DNA from: Ruminococcus sp.
GTDB taxonomy: Bacteria; Bacillota; Clostridia; Lachnospirales; Lachnospiraceae
Assembly (NCBI GenBank): GCA_013911065.1
Contig: JACERV010000009.1
Location: forward strand, 62,001-126,000
DNA length: 64,000 bases
Direction: 5' to 3'
Positions 43,041 to 52,574 of the stretch are shown here, piece by piece; within the stretch, counting starts at the first letter, position 1; each line of letters starts with the position of its first letter. A model generated the notes under the pieces. The model saw nothing but the letters and a program-made list of their open reading frames with translations, did no database searches and had not been told where the DNA came from. The position numbers and the translations under genes were made by a program.

Positions 43041-43994
43041 CTATTTATTTTCTGCCTCAAAGTCTTCAACATTATCGGCAGTAATCAACTCTGCCTTCGT
43101 TTTTGTATGTTCTTCTAATTCTTTACCATCAAGCACATCCAGACAAGCCTGAATCGCGGCTTCTGCTTGCAAGTTAGGGAACTGCGCTACACTACCGATC
43201 AGCGTGCCCGCCTTGATTGCTTCGATATCATCGCTGCTTGCATCAAAGTCAAACACTTGCACTTTACCGGAAAATCCACCTTGCTCAATTGCCTGAATAG
43301 CGCCTTGACCCATTTCTGCATTAATAGCCCAGACAACATTCACTTCCGGATTTGCAGATAACACATTCTGCATAACATTAAAAGCTTCATTACGATCACA
43401 TTTTGCCGTCTGCGATGACACAACCTCGAAATCAACCTGATCTTTAAAGCCATTCAAGCGTTCTTCATGAGCCGCAACACCGGAAATCCCTTCCAAATAG
43501 GCCACTTTTCCACCCTCGGTATTCTCTTGTGCATACGTCCCGGCCAACGATGCAGCCTCGTACTGGTCAATACCAACATAGGTCTCCACATGTCCGCCTT
43601 CTGCTGATAGCGCCTCCTCATTAATTACGTCATTTACCAGAATGACCGGAATATCTGCATTATTAGCTTTTACAATTGCAGGCACCAGACTTTTTGAATC
43701 AGCCGCCGATAAAATAATTGCATCAAATCCTTTAATTACAGCATTTTCTACCATTTGCACCTGCTTCTCAACATCCGTTTCTTTCTCCGGTGCCTGGAAA
43801 GATAATTCAACACCATTTGCTTCGGCATACGCATAAGCACCTTTTTCCATAGCGGTCCAGAATTCATCTGTTTTAGCTTTAACAATATAGGCTATTTTAA
43901 TGTCTTTGTCACCACCTTCTGATGAATTACCACAAGCTGCCATTGAGATTGCCATTGTTGCTGTTAACAATACCGCTAATACTTTCTTTTTCAT
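43041..43994 (-). CDS. ABC transporter sugar/inositol-binding lipoprotein
   Basis: A 317-residue RbsB-like binding protein. The signal peptide ends in lipobox MAACG with the Cys near residue 21. Motifs include KTDEFWTAMEKGAYAYAEA, IILSAADSKSLVPAIVKA and VQVFDFDASSDDIEAIKAG. In this operon with iolG and iolE it probably binds myo-inositol or another inositol isomer. It lies between iolE and the permease, in the order ATPase, permease, binding protein. Confidence 0.86.
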   Translation of the reverse strand: MKKKVLAVLLTATMAISMAACGNSSEGGDKDIKIAYIVKAKTDEFWTAMEKGAYAYAEANGVELSFQAPEKETDVEKQVQMVENAVIKGFDAIILSAADSKSLVPAIVKANNADIPVILVNDVINEEALSAEGGHVETYVGIDQYEAASLAGTYAQENTEGGKVAYLEGISGVAAHEERLNGFKDQVDFEVVSSQTAKCDRNEAFNVMQNVLSANPEVNVVWAINAEMGQGAIQAIEQGGFSGKVQVFDFDASSDDIEAIKAGTLIGSVAQFPNLQAEAAIQACLDVLDGKELEEHTKTKAELITADNVEDFEAENK

Positions 43995-44016
43995 AAACCC
44001 TATCCTCCATTTTTTC

Positions 44017-44964
44017 TTATTTTGCGTCGTCCTTATGTCTAAGTGAGTCTGCCAATACCGCCAGCAAGATGACTACACCAATCACAAGCTTTTGTAAATT
44101 TGAAGATACATTCAATAAATTCAATCCATTTCTGATTACAATCATAATAATTGCCCCGACAAATGTACCCCAGACCGAACCAAAACCACCAAGTAAGGAT
44201 GAACCACCAATAACACAGGAGGCAATCGCATCCATTTCATAATCAAGCCCCGCCGTAGACTGAGCCGAATTAAGCTTTGCCACTAAAATTACTGAAGCAA
44301 TCGCTGCGCAAAATCCGGAAATCGCATACGCCATAATCTTATATTGCACTGTATTAATACCGGATAATCTGGTTGCTTCCTCATTGCCGCCAATTGAATA
44401 GATATAACGCCCGAATTTTCGATAGCGCATAATATAAAATGCAATCAGGTAAAAAATAATCATAAATACAATCTGCACAGGAACCTGCGTCCCTGGAATA
44501 ACACCTACTCCAATCCAGCGGAAGCCTTCGGAATAGCCGGTAATCGTCTGTCCATCTGCCAAAGTTAATGCCGCACCTCTGGCCATACTCATCATTGCCA
44601 GCGTTGCAATCATCGGCTGTAATTTGAACTTAGCAATCATCACCCCATTAAACGTTCCGCATAAAAGTCCAATTACCAAGGCTGCCAGTACTCCAACAAA
44701 CGGGGGCATGCCGCCCTCAACAATTATTTTTCCCATAACAATACCAGTGAAGGCAACAACTGACCCAACCGATATATCAATTCCTCCAGTAAATATAACC
44801 AGGTTTATTCCTAAAGCAATTACTGCAATTACTGTCACCTGTTGAAAAATGTTAATCAAATTACCAAACGAGCGGAATGCAGGTTCCGCAATTGAAAGAA
44901 CCAGGCACAGAACAACAAGTGCAATTACCGATGTCATATTTGTCAAATTAATTTTCTTTTTCAT
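44017..44964 (-). CDS. RbsC-type ABC permease (inositol importer)
   Basis: A 315-residue polytopic permease. Motifs are IFTGGIDISVGSVVAFTGIV near residue 57 and SCVIGGSSLLGGFGSVWG near 250. A longer reading from 45003 begins with a basic stretch lying inside the ATPase gene; AGGTGG before the ATG at 44964 supports the shorter form, which overlaps the ATPase gene end by 17 bp. Only one permease gene is present, so it probably forms a homodimer, as in RbsC. Confidence 0.85.
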   Translation of the reverse strand: MKKKINLTNMTSVIALVVLCLVLSIAEPAFRSFGNLINIFQQVTVIAVIALGINLVIFTGGIDISVGSVVAFTGIVMGKIIVEGGMPPFVGVLAALVIGLLCGTFNGVMIAKFKLQPMIATLAMMSMARGAALTLADGQTITGYSEGFRWIGVGVIPGTQVPVQIVFMIIFYLIAFYIMRYRKFGRYIYSIGGNEEATRLSGINTVQYKIMAYAISGFCAAIASVILVAKLNSAQSTAGLDYEMDAIASCVIGGSSLLGGFGSVWGTFVGAIIMIVIRNGLNLLNVSSNLQKLVIGVVILLAVLADSLRHKDDAK

Positions 44965-46486
44965 TTTCTTCCACCTTCTTTGCCTTTTTTGAGGCAGTTG
45001 CATAACCCACCATCAACTCTTCCGTAATGTACTGCATATCATTAACTTCAACCGTTCCGGTAATCGTTCCCTCGTGCATGACATATATGCGATCCGATAT
45101 CCCCATACATTCTGTCAATTCCGATGAGACAACAACCACTGCTTTTCCCTGTTCCTTAAGACTATTCATAATCTTATAAATTTCCGTTTTAGCACCAACA
45201 TCAATTCCTCTGGTGGGCTCATCGAATATGAAAATATCAGCCTCGGTATTCAGCCATTTGCAGATTACTACTTTCTGCTGATTTCCACCAGAAAGATTCT
45301 TTGCCTTTTGTTTGAGAGAAGGGGTTTTAACATTCATTGAATCTGCCAATTTTTGATTATTGCGGTTCTCTTTGTCCATATCCAGCCCGAATTTTCCCAT
45401 TGAGTTATCCAAATTCGCCAATGAGATATTCTGATTTAAATCAAATTTCAGAATCAGGCCCTGGCTTTTACGGTCCTCGGTTAAAAATGCCATACCCAGG
45501 GATTTCGCCTGCTCACAACTGCTGATTTTATGTTTCTTCCCGCCAATAAAAATTTCTCCGCTATCCAATTGATCCGCACCGAAAATTGCCCGCATAAGTT
45601 CCGTACGTCCGGCTCCCATCAGTCCGTAGAATCCAGTAATTTCACCACCTCTGGCATAGAAAGATACGCCCTTAAGAGTGTTTTTCTGTTTGGCATTCTT
45701 TACTTCAAGAAGCTTCTGCCCCGGTTTAACACTCACTTTTGGGTAATAATCGGTCATTTCCCGGCCAACCATCATCGATACCATTTCATCCATCGTGATA
45801 TCCGCAATATTGACCGTATCAATATATTTCCCGTCACGAAAAACAGTTAACCGATCTCCAATTTTCATAATTTCCTCTAAGCGATGGGAAATATATATAA
45901 TTGCAACATTATCCTTTTTTAGTTTAGCAATGATTTCAAATAGCGCCTGCACTTCTTTTTCCGTCAGTGCCGAGGTCGGCTCATCCATAATGATTATGTC
46001 ACTGTCAAATGATAGCGCTTTTGCAATTTCCACCATCTGCATCTGTCCGACAGACAAAGAAGAAACTTGAGCCTTTTCAGAAATATCCGAATGTATTTCC
46101 TGCAAAAGACGTCGTGCTTCAGCATTCATCTTCTTCCAGTCAACACTTCGAAGCTTCGTCATTGGCTGACGTCCAAGAAAGATATTCTCGGCAACAGTAA
46201 GATTTTTCAATAAATTCATTTCCTGAAAAATTATACTAACGCCCCGTTTTCGCTGCTCATCAACACTTTTAGCGATGATTTCTTCTCCTTTATATGTAAT
46301 TTTTCCTTCGTAATTCGTATTTACACCAGCTAGAACTTTCATAATTGTAGATTTTCCGGCACCATTCTCTCCCAGTAACACATGGACTTCCCCTGATCTT
46401 GCATTAAATTTCACCTTGTCAAGCGCTAGTACACCGGGGAACTCCACGGTTATGTCTTCCATTTGGACCAAATAATTCTCTTCCAT
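44948..46486 (-). CDS. ABC transporter ATP-binding protein (RbsA type, inositol importer)
   Basis: A 512-residue tandem ATPase. First domain: GENGAGKSTIMKVLAG near residue 38, SLSVGQMQMVEIAKALS near 142, IIIMDEPTSALTEKE near 163. Second: GLMGAGRTELMRAIFG near 288, LSGGNQQKVVICKWL near 402 and IFIFDEPTRGIDVGAKTE near 421. It energises the permease downstream. The Lys/Glu-rich C-terminus overlaps the permease start. Inositol as substrate is inferred from operon partners only. Confidence 0.87.
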   Translation of the reverse strand: MEENYLVQMEDITVEFPGVLALDKVKFNARSGEVHVLLGENGAGKSTIMKVLAGVNTNYEGKITYKGEEIIAKSVDEQRKRGVSIIFQEMNLLKNLTVAENIFLGRQPMTKLRSVDWKKMNAEARRLLQEIHSDISEKAQVSSLSVGQMQMVEIAKALSFDSDIIIMDEPTSALTEKEVQALFEIIAKLKKDNVAIIYISHRLEEIMKIGDRLTVFRDGKYIDTVNIADITMDEMVSMMVGREMTDYYPKVSVKPGQKLLEVKNAKQKNTLKGVSFYARGGEITGFYGLMGAGRTELMRAIFGADQLDSGEIFIGGKKHKISSCEQAKSLGMAFLTEDRKSQGLILKFDLNQNISLANLDNSMGKFGLDMDKENRNNQKLADSMNVKTPSLKQKAKNLSGGNQQKVVICKWLNTEADIFIFDEPTRGIDVGAKTEIYKIMNSLKEQGKAVVVVSSELTECMGISDRIYVMHEGTITGTVEVNDMQYITEELMVGYATASKKAKKVEENEKEN

Positions 46487-46516
46487 TCTTTTCCTCCCGC
46501 TTTACCGATATTTAAT

Positions 46517-47305
46517 CTAGCAAGCTTCCATGATTGCCTTTACCGCAGTCTTTGTGTCAGTTTTCGGAAATAATTCGTATCCAACATAACCTTTATAACC
46601 ACACGCTTCCAGATGTCGAATCACCTCTTTATAATTTATCTCTCCGGTTCCCGGTTCGTGGCGTCCCGGTGCATCTGCAACATGAATGTGTCCGAACCAG
46701 TCTGCATACTTTGAAATGGTATCGCAAATGCAGCCTTCATTCAGTTGCATATGATAAACATCATAGAGCAGTTTAAGTCGCGGGGAATTAATCAGTTGAC
46801 AAATTTCCGCACCCATTTGTGTAAATTCAAGAAAGTTTCCCACATGATCGGTCGTAATATTTAAGGCTTCCAAATTCAAATTGATTTTTTCTTCCTCTGC
46901 TGTCTTAGCACACTCCAGCAATGTATCATACATCGAACAAAGCTTTACAGTATCTGATAAATCGTCATAATGATTTACGACAACTCCGCCATCGCCTAAT
47001 GCGTTCGAATGAATGGTTACACTCTTCGCACCAATCTGTTTTGCTGTAGCAATTGATTGTTTTAAATAGTCAAGATATTGCTCTTTATGCGTTGGATCAA
47101 CTAATGAGAAATCCGCATCTCCGTTAAACCCGCTTATTGCTATTCCGGCCTCTTCTGCCGCTTTCTTCACTTCATCTAAGTCACGAATTCGCCAATCCCA
47201 GAATTCTACTGCGTTAAAACCATCCGCTTTTGCCGCTTTAAACCGCTCGTTCCATTCCAATTCCGTATATAGCGTGTCAATACACGCACATTTCTGTAAG
47301 CTCAT
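46517..47305 (-). CDS. Hydroxypyruvate isomerase-like sugar isomerase/epimerase
   Basis: A 262-residue TIM-barrel protein of the xylose-isomerase-like superfamily, with the Hyi length and layout: WNERFKAAKADGFNAVEFWD near residue 18, LNLEALNITTDHVGNF near 142 with the conserved Glu, LLYDVYHMQLNEG near 177 and GYVGYELFPKTDT near 238. In an inositol operon it could act like IolI or IolH on an inosose or a ring-opened product rather than on hydroxypyruvate. It starts 1 bp after iolG. Confidence 0.78.
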   Translation of the reverse strand: MSLQKCACIDTLYTELEWNERFKAAKADGFNAVEFWDWRIRDLDEVKKAAEEAGIAISGFNGDADFSLVDPTHKEQYLDYLKQSIATAKQIGAKSVTIHSNALGDGGVVVNHYDDLSDTVKLCSMYDTLLECAKTAEEEKINLNLEALNITTDHVGNFLEFTQMGAEICQLINSPRLKLLYDVYHMQLNEGCICDTISKYADWFGHIHVADAPGRHEPGTGEINYKEVIRHLEACGYKGYVGYELFPKTDTKTAVKAIMEAC

Positions 47306-48316
47306 TTATTTCACCTCTTCTATTTTTACCGGACGGCCTTCTTTAAGTGACTTTGTTGCTGCTGCTGCCATTTCTACCGGATACAGACCATCCATGCCAT
47401 TTACCGAAACATCTTTGTCATTCACTACCGCATCCGCAAATTCCTGAATCTCTGATACAAATGCTTGCGTATAGCGATCCCACATAATTTTATACGTGTT
47501 CTCACAACTGGTTTTATCCGCATCGGATAAAATAACAGTATTCGGTACATCATTCTCATTTTTCACACAACCTTCAGAGCCAAATACCTCAACTCTCTGG
47601 TCATAACCATAAACTGCCTTACGGCTGTTATCAATTATTGCTATCGCATCATTTTCAAATTTCATCACTACCACGGCTGTATCTACATCGCCGGCTTCAC
47701 CAATTGCCGAATCAATCAATACTGAACCATTTGCCATTACCTCAGTCACTTCTGAACCGGCCAAAAATCTGGCCATATCAAAATCATGAATCATCATGTC
47801 ATAGAAGATTCCTCCGGAAACTTTTACATAATCAATTGACGGCGGCTCCGGATCTCTTGAACTAATTTTAATCATATGTACTTTCCCAATCTTACCTGAC
47901 TTAACGATATCATAGACACCACGATGGTTGTGGTCGAAACGGCGGCAAAATCCAATCTGTAATTTCACTCCGGCAGTTTCCGCAGCAGCAATCGCCTCAT
48001 GCACTTTAGCCAAATCATAATCAATCGGCTTTTCACAGAAAATATGTTTTCCTGCTTTAGCTGCATCAATAATATACTTCGAATGCGTATCAGTCGAAGA
48101 GCAAATCAAAACTGCCTCAATTTCAACATCCTTTAATACATCCCCTGCATCTTTGGTTACCTGTGCAACATTACAAGTCGTTTTCAAAAACTTTTCTGTT
48201 TCCTCATTCATATACGGATCCGCTACTGTTTTAATGTCTACTTCCGGCACGAAACGTGCAATATTCTGCGCATGTACTCTGCCGATCCTTCCTGCTCCAA
48301 TAATCCCTGCTTTCAT
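47306..48316 (-). CDS. iolG: Inositol 2-dehydrogenase IolG
   Basis: A 336-residue GFO/IDH/MocA oxidoreductase. The NAD-binding motif GAGRIGRVHAQNI is at residues 7-19. The conserved KHIFCEKPIDYDLAKV is near residue 90, and the substrate-site segments QIGFCRRFDHNH near 121 and GGIFYDMMIHDFDMARFL near 167 match IolG. It oxidises myo-inositol to scyllo-inosose with NAD. First gene of the operon, divergent from the LacI regulator. Confidence 0.92.
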   Translation of the reverse strand: MKAGIIGAGRIGRVHAQNIARFVPEVDIKTVADPYMNEETEKFLKTTCNVAQVTKDAGDVLKDVEIEAVLICSSTDTHSKYIIDAAKAGKHIFCEKPIDYDLAKVHEAIAAAETAGVKLQIGFCRRFDHNHRGVYDIVKSGKIGKVHMIKISSRDPEPPSIDYVKVSGGIFYDMMIHDFDMARFLAGSEVTEVMANGSVLIDSAIGEAGDVDTAVVVMKFENDAIAIIDNSRKAVYGYDQRVEVFGSEGCVKNENDVPNTVILSDADKTSCENTYKIMWDRYTQAFVSEIQEFADAVVNDKDVSVNGMDGLYPVEMAAAATKSLKEGRPVKIEEVK

Positions 48317-48383
48317 GTCCTTATCTCCTCCGTTATTTGTTCTCGAACTTATTATGCGCTCTCGCCAAGCGCGTGCTTATGAA

Positions 48384-48425
48384 ACATTTGTGCTTTTGCA
48401 TCTATATTATACTTACATTTGTGCT
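48384..48425. promoter_or_regulatory. Pair of ACATTTGTGCT direct repeats
   Basis: Exact 11-bp copies at 48384-48394 and 48415-48425, 31 bp (three helical turns) apart. The second lies within the -35/-10 spacer of the iolG promoter, a classic repressor position. The neighbouring LacI protein is the likely binder, although the sites are not strongly palindromic. Confidence 0.5.
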
Positions 48426-48435
48426 ATTATGTCAA
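48406..48435 (-). promoter_or_regulatory. Promoter of the iolG operon
   Basis: TTGACA (48430-48435) and TATAAT (48406-48411) with 18-bp spacing on the minus strand, 90 bp upstream of iolG. Confidence 0.82.
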
Positions 48436-48547
48436 TTTCAATTGTTATCCATTGGTCATATTCGTCCTTTTTACTGATTTGTAATTGCGTTTTTTAGTAA
48501 TATTGACATTTCCAACGGTTGGGTTTTACATTTATAGGATTGTTATA

Positions 48548-48576
48548 TTTACAACAATTTTTGTGCATGATATAAT
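48548..48576 (+). promoter_or_regulatory. Promoter of the lacI gene at 48649
   Basis: TTTACA (48548-48553) and TATAAT (48571-48576), 17 bp apart on the plus strand. A TTTTTGTGCAT variant of the repeat falls within the spacer, suggesting autoregulation. Confidence 0.75.
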
Positions 48577-48648
48577 TCTTGTAATATGTGCTATTACACA
48601 AAGTATAGTGGATGTTTTACGTTTCGCATCCGGCAGGAGATGATTATT

Positions 48649-49698
48649 ATGAATAAAAAACACAAGAAACCTACTATAAAAGATGTTGCTGAAAAAGCCG
48701 GTGTTTCACGAGGCACAGTCGACCGCGTGGTTAACAGCCGCGCCCATGTGAGCTCGGGGGTATATGAACGAGTTATGAAGGCCATTTCCGAAACCGGTTA
48801 TCTCTCTCCGCGCGAGGCACATCAGAATAATCTCACTCAAATAAATTCACCTTCTATTATACTGGGTGTGCTCATGCCTAACTGGACCGGTCACTTTAAA
48901 TGGGAGATATTAAGAGGTATCGCTGCAGCCGAGGAGGAGTTAGAAAGCGTCAACGTTAAAGTTATTTTTAAAGAGTGTGAGACCGATATTCCAGAAGAAA
49001 ATCTCACAAAGTTAGAGGAACTTCTCAAAGAAGGTGCAGTTGCTTTATCTATCTGTACTATAAATGATCTACTAATCACGGAGAAAATCAAAGAATTGAA
49101 AGAAAAGAATATTCCGGTTATCACCTACAATTCTGACATACCGGATAGCGAAAGACTTTGTTTTATCGGACAAGACTATAATAAGAGCGGACGCATAGCA
49201 GCCCAAATCATTAGCAAATGTATTTCCAAGGAAGATAACATTTTAGCCGCCGTTGGAAATTTGGAATTTTTCGGACATCACTCACGACTTAAGGGATTTC
49301 TGGAGCGAATGAATGAACTTGGCTTTTCTGAAGATAAAATAAAAGTGATTGAAACTTACAACAACTACCAACTTACTTATAAAAAAGTACTGACAGAGCT
49401 AAGTGTAAACCACAATATCAATGCCATATATATGGCAAATCGCAGTGTTGTCGGTTGTACAAAAGCTGTAGCAGATGCCGGTCTTGACGGCCATATGCGA
49501 ATCGTATGCCATGATTTTTCTGAACATACAAAAAAGCTGCTGCTGGAAGAGAAAATTGATTTTTCAATTGGCCAGGATTTGTTCAAACAAGGGTACCTGC
49601 CGCTGATTATGCTGCATGAATATGTCCTCAAAGGTACTTTTTCAGAAAATTTAGATACAAACACCATGATTTCCATCTACTGTTCACAAAATTTATAA
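48649..49698 (+). CDS. LacI-family regulator of the inositol operon
   Basis: A 349-residue regulator. The helix-turn-helix reads TIKDVAEKAGVSRGTVDRVV near residues 9-28; the RGTVDRV variant is common in regulators of inositol and pentose loci. The effector domain resembles RbsB (LGVLMPNWTGHFKWEILRGI near 72, RLCFIGQDYNKSGRIAAQII near 165). AGGAG lies 9 nt before the ATG at 48649; an in-frame ATG at 48586 falls almost on the promoter and is rejected. It is divergent from iolG and probably represses it until an inositol derivative binds. Confidence 0.88.
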   Translation: MNKKHKKPTIKDVAEKAGVSRGTVDRVVNSRAHVSSGVYERVMKAISETGYLSPREAHQNNLTQINSPSIILGVLMPNWTGHFKWEILRGIAAAEEELESVNVKVIFKECETDIPEENLTKLEELLKEGAVALSICTINDLLITEKIKELKEKNIPVITYNSDIPDSERLCFIGQDYNKSGRIAAQIISKCISKEDNILAAVGNLEFFGHHSRLKGFLERMNELGFSEDKIKVIETYNNYQLTYKKVLTELSVNHNINAIYMANRSVVGCTKAVADAGLDGHMRIVCHDFSEHTKKLLLEEKIDFSIGQDLFKQGYLPLIMLHEYVLKGTFSENLDTNTMISIYCSQNL

Positions 49699-49763
49699 TC
49701 CTCATGAATATGTGTAATAGAAGAGGTGGAAGTTCACTATCAAAACAGCCTCTGCCGATTTTG

Positions 49764-49784
49764 GGCCAGCTTGGCCAGTTTTTT
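49764..49784 (+). terminator. Terminator after the lacI gene
   Basis: GGCCA/TGGCC stem (49764-49768, 49772-49776) with a very short loop, followed by AG and six T. The stem is short but GC-rich. Confidence 0.6.
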
Positions 49785-49975
49785 ATTCCGTTACATTATA
49801 TGGTTTATTGTGCATTGTCAAATGATGTTTGACAAACCTGGGTAAATCCCGCATACTATATATTGGAGTTTTATCAGGAAACAATTATTTGATGCTTTGT
49901 CAGGGCAAGATACCGCAAAATGAAATCAAGCCATGGTTGAAGTGTAAGATTTTCAGACAGAGGGGTTTCAACATT

Positions 49976-50689
49976 ATGTCTTTTGAATTGGATATACATA
50001 CTCATACAATTGCCAGCGGCCATGCCTCTGCTGCAACAATCACAGATATGGCCAAAGCTGCGGCCGCCGGCAATTTAAAGCTGCTCGGCATATCAGACCA
50101 CGGCCCTGCTACCCCTGGCGGAGGAAAACCTTCTTACTTCCGCAGTCTGGCACATGCCCAAAAGCAGCGTTTTGGCGTGGAAATGCTTTACGGAGTCGAG
50201 GTAAACATTCTAAATAATGACGGAAAGCTGGATTTGGAGAATTCTATTCTTGAAAAGCTGGATTATGCGATTGCCAGCATTCATAAACCAGTTAAAAAAC
50301 CTGGTACTGCGGAGGAGAACACCAAGGCTTACATTGCCGCTATGAAAAACCCAAATGTACGCATAATCGGGCATTGTGACGATGTAAAATATCCTGTAGA
50401 TTATCTTGAGATTGTCAGAGCGGCGATGAAGTACAATGTACTGCTCGAAATTAATAACAGCTCATTAAGTCCTGATGGATATCGGGGAGACACCCGGTTC
50501 AATGACTTGATGATATTAAATCTGTGCAGGCACTTTCATTACCCCGTAATACTGGCAAGCGACAGCCATGGCACCAGGAATGTTGGTGACTTTTCCCATG
50601 CGCTGGAGCTTATAGCCCTTGCCGGAATGCCGGAATCACTGATTATGAATTATTCAGTGAACGCATTCAAGTGCTTTTTAGAGAGGTAA
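49976..50689 (+). CDS. PHP-domain metal-dependent phosphoesterase (YcdX-like)
   Basis: A 237-residue PHP protein. Metal ligands are visible in LDIHTHTIASGHAS near residue 5, GISDHGPATPGG near 41, GVEVNIL near 72, IASIHKPVKKP near 97, IGHCDDVKYP near 129 and LASDSHGTRNVGDF near 193. YcdX-type proteins hydrolyse phosphate monoesters; the natural substrate is uncertain. GAGGGG lies about 10 nt before the ATG at 49976; the longer reading from 49829 has an unconserved lead. It stands alone between the inositol and rhamnose loci. Confidence 0.85.
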   Translation: MSFELDIHTHTIASGHASAATITDMAKAAAAGNLKLLGISDHGPATPGGGKPSYFRSLAHAQKQRFGVEMLYGVEVNILNNDGKLDLENSILEKLDYAIASIHKPVKKPGTAEENTKAYIAAMKNPNVRIIGHCDDVKYPVDYLEIVRAAMKYNVLLEINNSSLSPDGYRGDTRFNDLMILNLCRHFHYPVILASDSHGTRNVGDFSHALELIALAGMPESLIMNYSVNAFKCFLER

Positions 50690-50710
50690 ATGAAAGGGCC
50701 AAAGGATTAC

Positions 50711-51028
50711 TCAGAGTACAAAACGCATCCTGTACATCAGTATTCTTATATTCTTACTTCCTTCTTTTTCACAGAAGCCATTAGGAAGATGCTCTTCCTG
50801 ATTCACGATCAGCTCATCCAATGGCATGGACACAACCTGAGCCAGGGCGTAAAAATTATCCAGGGATGGGAGTGTCCTCCCGCAAAACCATGCATAAATT
50901 GACTGGGGCGATCCCAGCCCCATGTATTCACAAAGCTTTTTCACAGAAATCTTCTTCACTCTGCATACATAACGCAGCCAGCTCCCTGTTCTCTCCATAT
51001 TTATTCCAGGATACTGCTTTCTTTCCAT
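50711..51028 (-). CDS. Small XRE-family helix-turn-helix protein
   Basis: About 105 residues. A Cro/CI-type helix-turn-helix is seen in ISVKKLCEYMGLGSPQSIYA followed by WFCGRTLPSLDNFYALAQVV, near residues 27-66. The remaining C-terminus has no recognised motif. GGGAGTG before the ATG at 51028 favours that start over an ATG at 51046. It converges with the PHP gene, 21 bp apart. It may regulate nearby genes or itself; no operator was identified. Confidence 0.72.
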   Translation of the reverse strand: MERKQYPGINMERTGSWLRYVCRVKKISVKKLCEYMGLGSPQSIYAWFCGRTLPSLDNFYALAQVVSMPLDELIVNQEEHLPNGFCEKEGSKNIRILMYRMRFVL

Positions 51029-51246
51029 ACAGCCCACTCCCTTCATGCTCTTAATTTCTGTACAGCATATCCATATCCGTTCAGCTTTTTATATCCTTAT
51101 CATAGCACAGGTGCATGATATTTATCTACTGGTTAATATGTCAAGCAGTTTGTACTTGCATGACACATCTTACTTTCCCCTATACACTTGAAATATTCCA
51201 TTTACATTTGCCACATATACAAAACACCTTATCAGATTGCGCCAAT

Positions 51247-51273
51247 AAAAAAGAATCTCGCTTGCGAGATTCT
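51247..51273 (-). terminator. Terminator of the rhaB-rhaA operon
   Basis: AGAATCTCGC/GCGAGATTCT inverted repeat (51252-51261, 51264-51273), followed on the minus strand by a run of six T. It lies 20 bp after the rhaA stop. Confidence 0.9.
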
Positions 51274-51292
51274 CCTTTATTGCAAAATCTGA

Positions 51293-52546
51293 TTATGCCC
51301 TCTTAGAAAGCACTTCTGTTTCATAACGCTGTACTTCTTTAAACCAATCAGCTCTCTCCGGCACATTGTTAACTTCGCAGAAATAATTCCATACATCACC
51401 GAACGGATAACATTTCAGCTCTTCCTGTACTGCCATCAATTCTGTAAACTGTTGTGTATCCTGCAGTTCCTTGAGCTTTTCACTTGGACTTAACATGGCT
51501 AGCATCAAGGCTTTCTGCATATTTCTCATACCAACTACCCAGGCAGAAATTCTGTTGATGCTTGCATCAAAGAAATCCAGTCCGATAATCACTCTGCTCA
51601 GAGCATCATTTCTTACGATTTCCTTTGCAATCTCTTTTGTCTCATCATCAAGCAGCACAACATGATCACTGTCCCAGCGGATTGGCCTTGTTACATGAAG
51701 CGCAATCTTGTCATTGAATAACAGCATAGAAGAAATCTTGTCAGAAACCACTTCTGTCGGGTGATAGTGACCATTGTCCATCAAAGGCACAATGCCCTTA
51801 TTCATTACATAATTCATTGTAAATTCCGCGGAACCTGCTGTATAAGCTTCCAGTCCGATACCAAAGACTTTAGACTCCAGGCATACAAGAACTTTTTCCT
51901 TATCATAATCAATTCCCAAAATCTGATCCAGGGAATCTTTATATCTTGCCCTTGGTCCCATCCTGTCAGCCGGAACATCCTTGAATCCATCAGGAATCCA
52001 AATGTTCATCAGACAAGGAGTTCCCAACTCCTCAGCAAAATATTGGGAAATACGGATACAAGCCTTCCCATGCTCAATCCAGAACCTGCGGATATCTTCA
52101 TCAGGACTCGTTAATGTATATTCTGCTGCCTTTGGGTGTGAAAAATAAGTAGGGTTAAAATCCAGTCCAAGACCTCTCTCTTTCGCAAACTCTACCCATT
52201 TCTCAAAGTGCTTAGGCTCCAGTTTATCACGGTCAGCCCATTCACCTTCTTCAAAAACAGCATAACTTGCATGTACGTTAATTCTATGTGTTCCTGGAAT
52301 CAGGCTTAACGCCTTATCAATATCAGCCATCAGCTCTTCCGGAGTACTTGCCTTTCCCGGATAATTTCCTGTAGCCTGGATTCCTCCAGTAAGAGCACCC
52401 TCTCTGTCAAATCCACCTACATCATCTCCCTGCCAGCAATGCATAGAAATCGGTACAGATTTCAAAGCCTCCAGCACCTTGTCAGTATCAACACCAACAC
52501 TTGCATAAATTTCTTTTGCTGATTCATATCTTTCTTTCGTTGTCAT
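51293..52546 (-). CDS. rhaA: L-rhamnose isomerase
   Basis: A 417-residue isomerase of RhaA length. Conserved segments include [18 protein letters not shown] near residue 31, [15 protein letters not shown] near 150, [18 protein letters not shown] near 196, [17 protein letters not shown] near 240 and [16 protein letters not shown] near 270, where the metal ligands lie. It converts L-rhamnose to L-rhamnulose. AAGGAGG lies 8 nt before the ATG at 52546; an earlier in-frame ATG at 52621 would place the intergenic hairpin in the coding region and is rejected. Downstream partner of rhaB. Confidence 0.95.
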   Translation of the reverse strand: MTTKERYESAKEIYASVGVDTDKVLEALKSVPISMHCWQGDDVGGFDREGALTGGIQATGNYPGKASTPEELMADIDKALSLIPGTHRINVHASYAVFEEGEWADRDKLEPKHFEKWVEFAKERGLGLDFNPTYFSHPKAAEYTLTSPDEDIRRFWIEHGKACIRISQYFAEELGTPCLMNIWIPDGFKDVPADRMGPRARYKDSLDQILGIDYDKEKVLVCLESKVFGIGLEAYTAGSAEFTMNYVMNKGIVPLMDNGHYHPTEVVSDKISSMLLFNDKIALHVTRPIRWDSDHVVLLDDETKEIAKEIVRNDALSRVIIGLDFFDASINRISAWVVGMRNMQKALMLAMLSPSEKLKELQDTQQFTELMAVQEELKCYPFGDVWNYFCEVNNVPERADWFKEVQRYETEVLSKRA

Positions 52547-52574
52547 AGTAATATCCTCCTTTTTCAAAGTTTCG

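Larger units (their letters stand above)
48317..48648. other. Divergent regulatory region between iolG and lacI
   Basis: About 330 bp without a gene. It contains opposing consensus promoters for the two genes, two exact copies of ACATTTGTGCT, two further TTTGTGC/ATGTGCT variants near 48560 and 48587, and a CCAACGGTTGG palindrome at 48512-48522. Confidence 0.7.
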
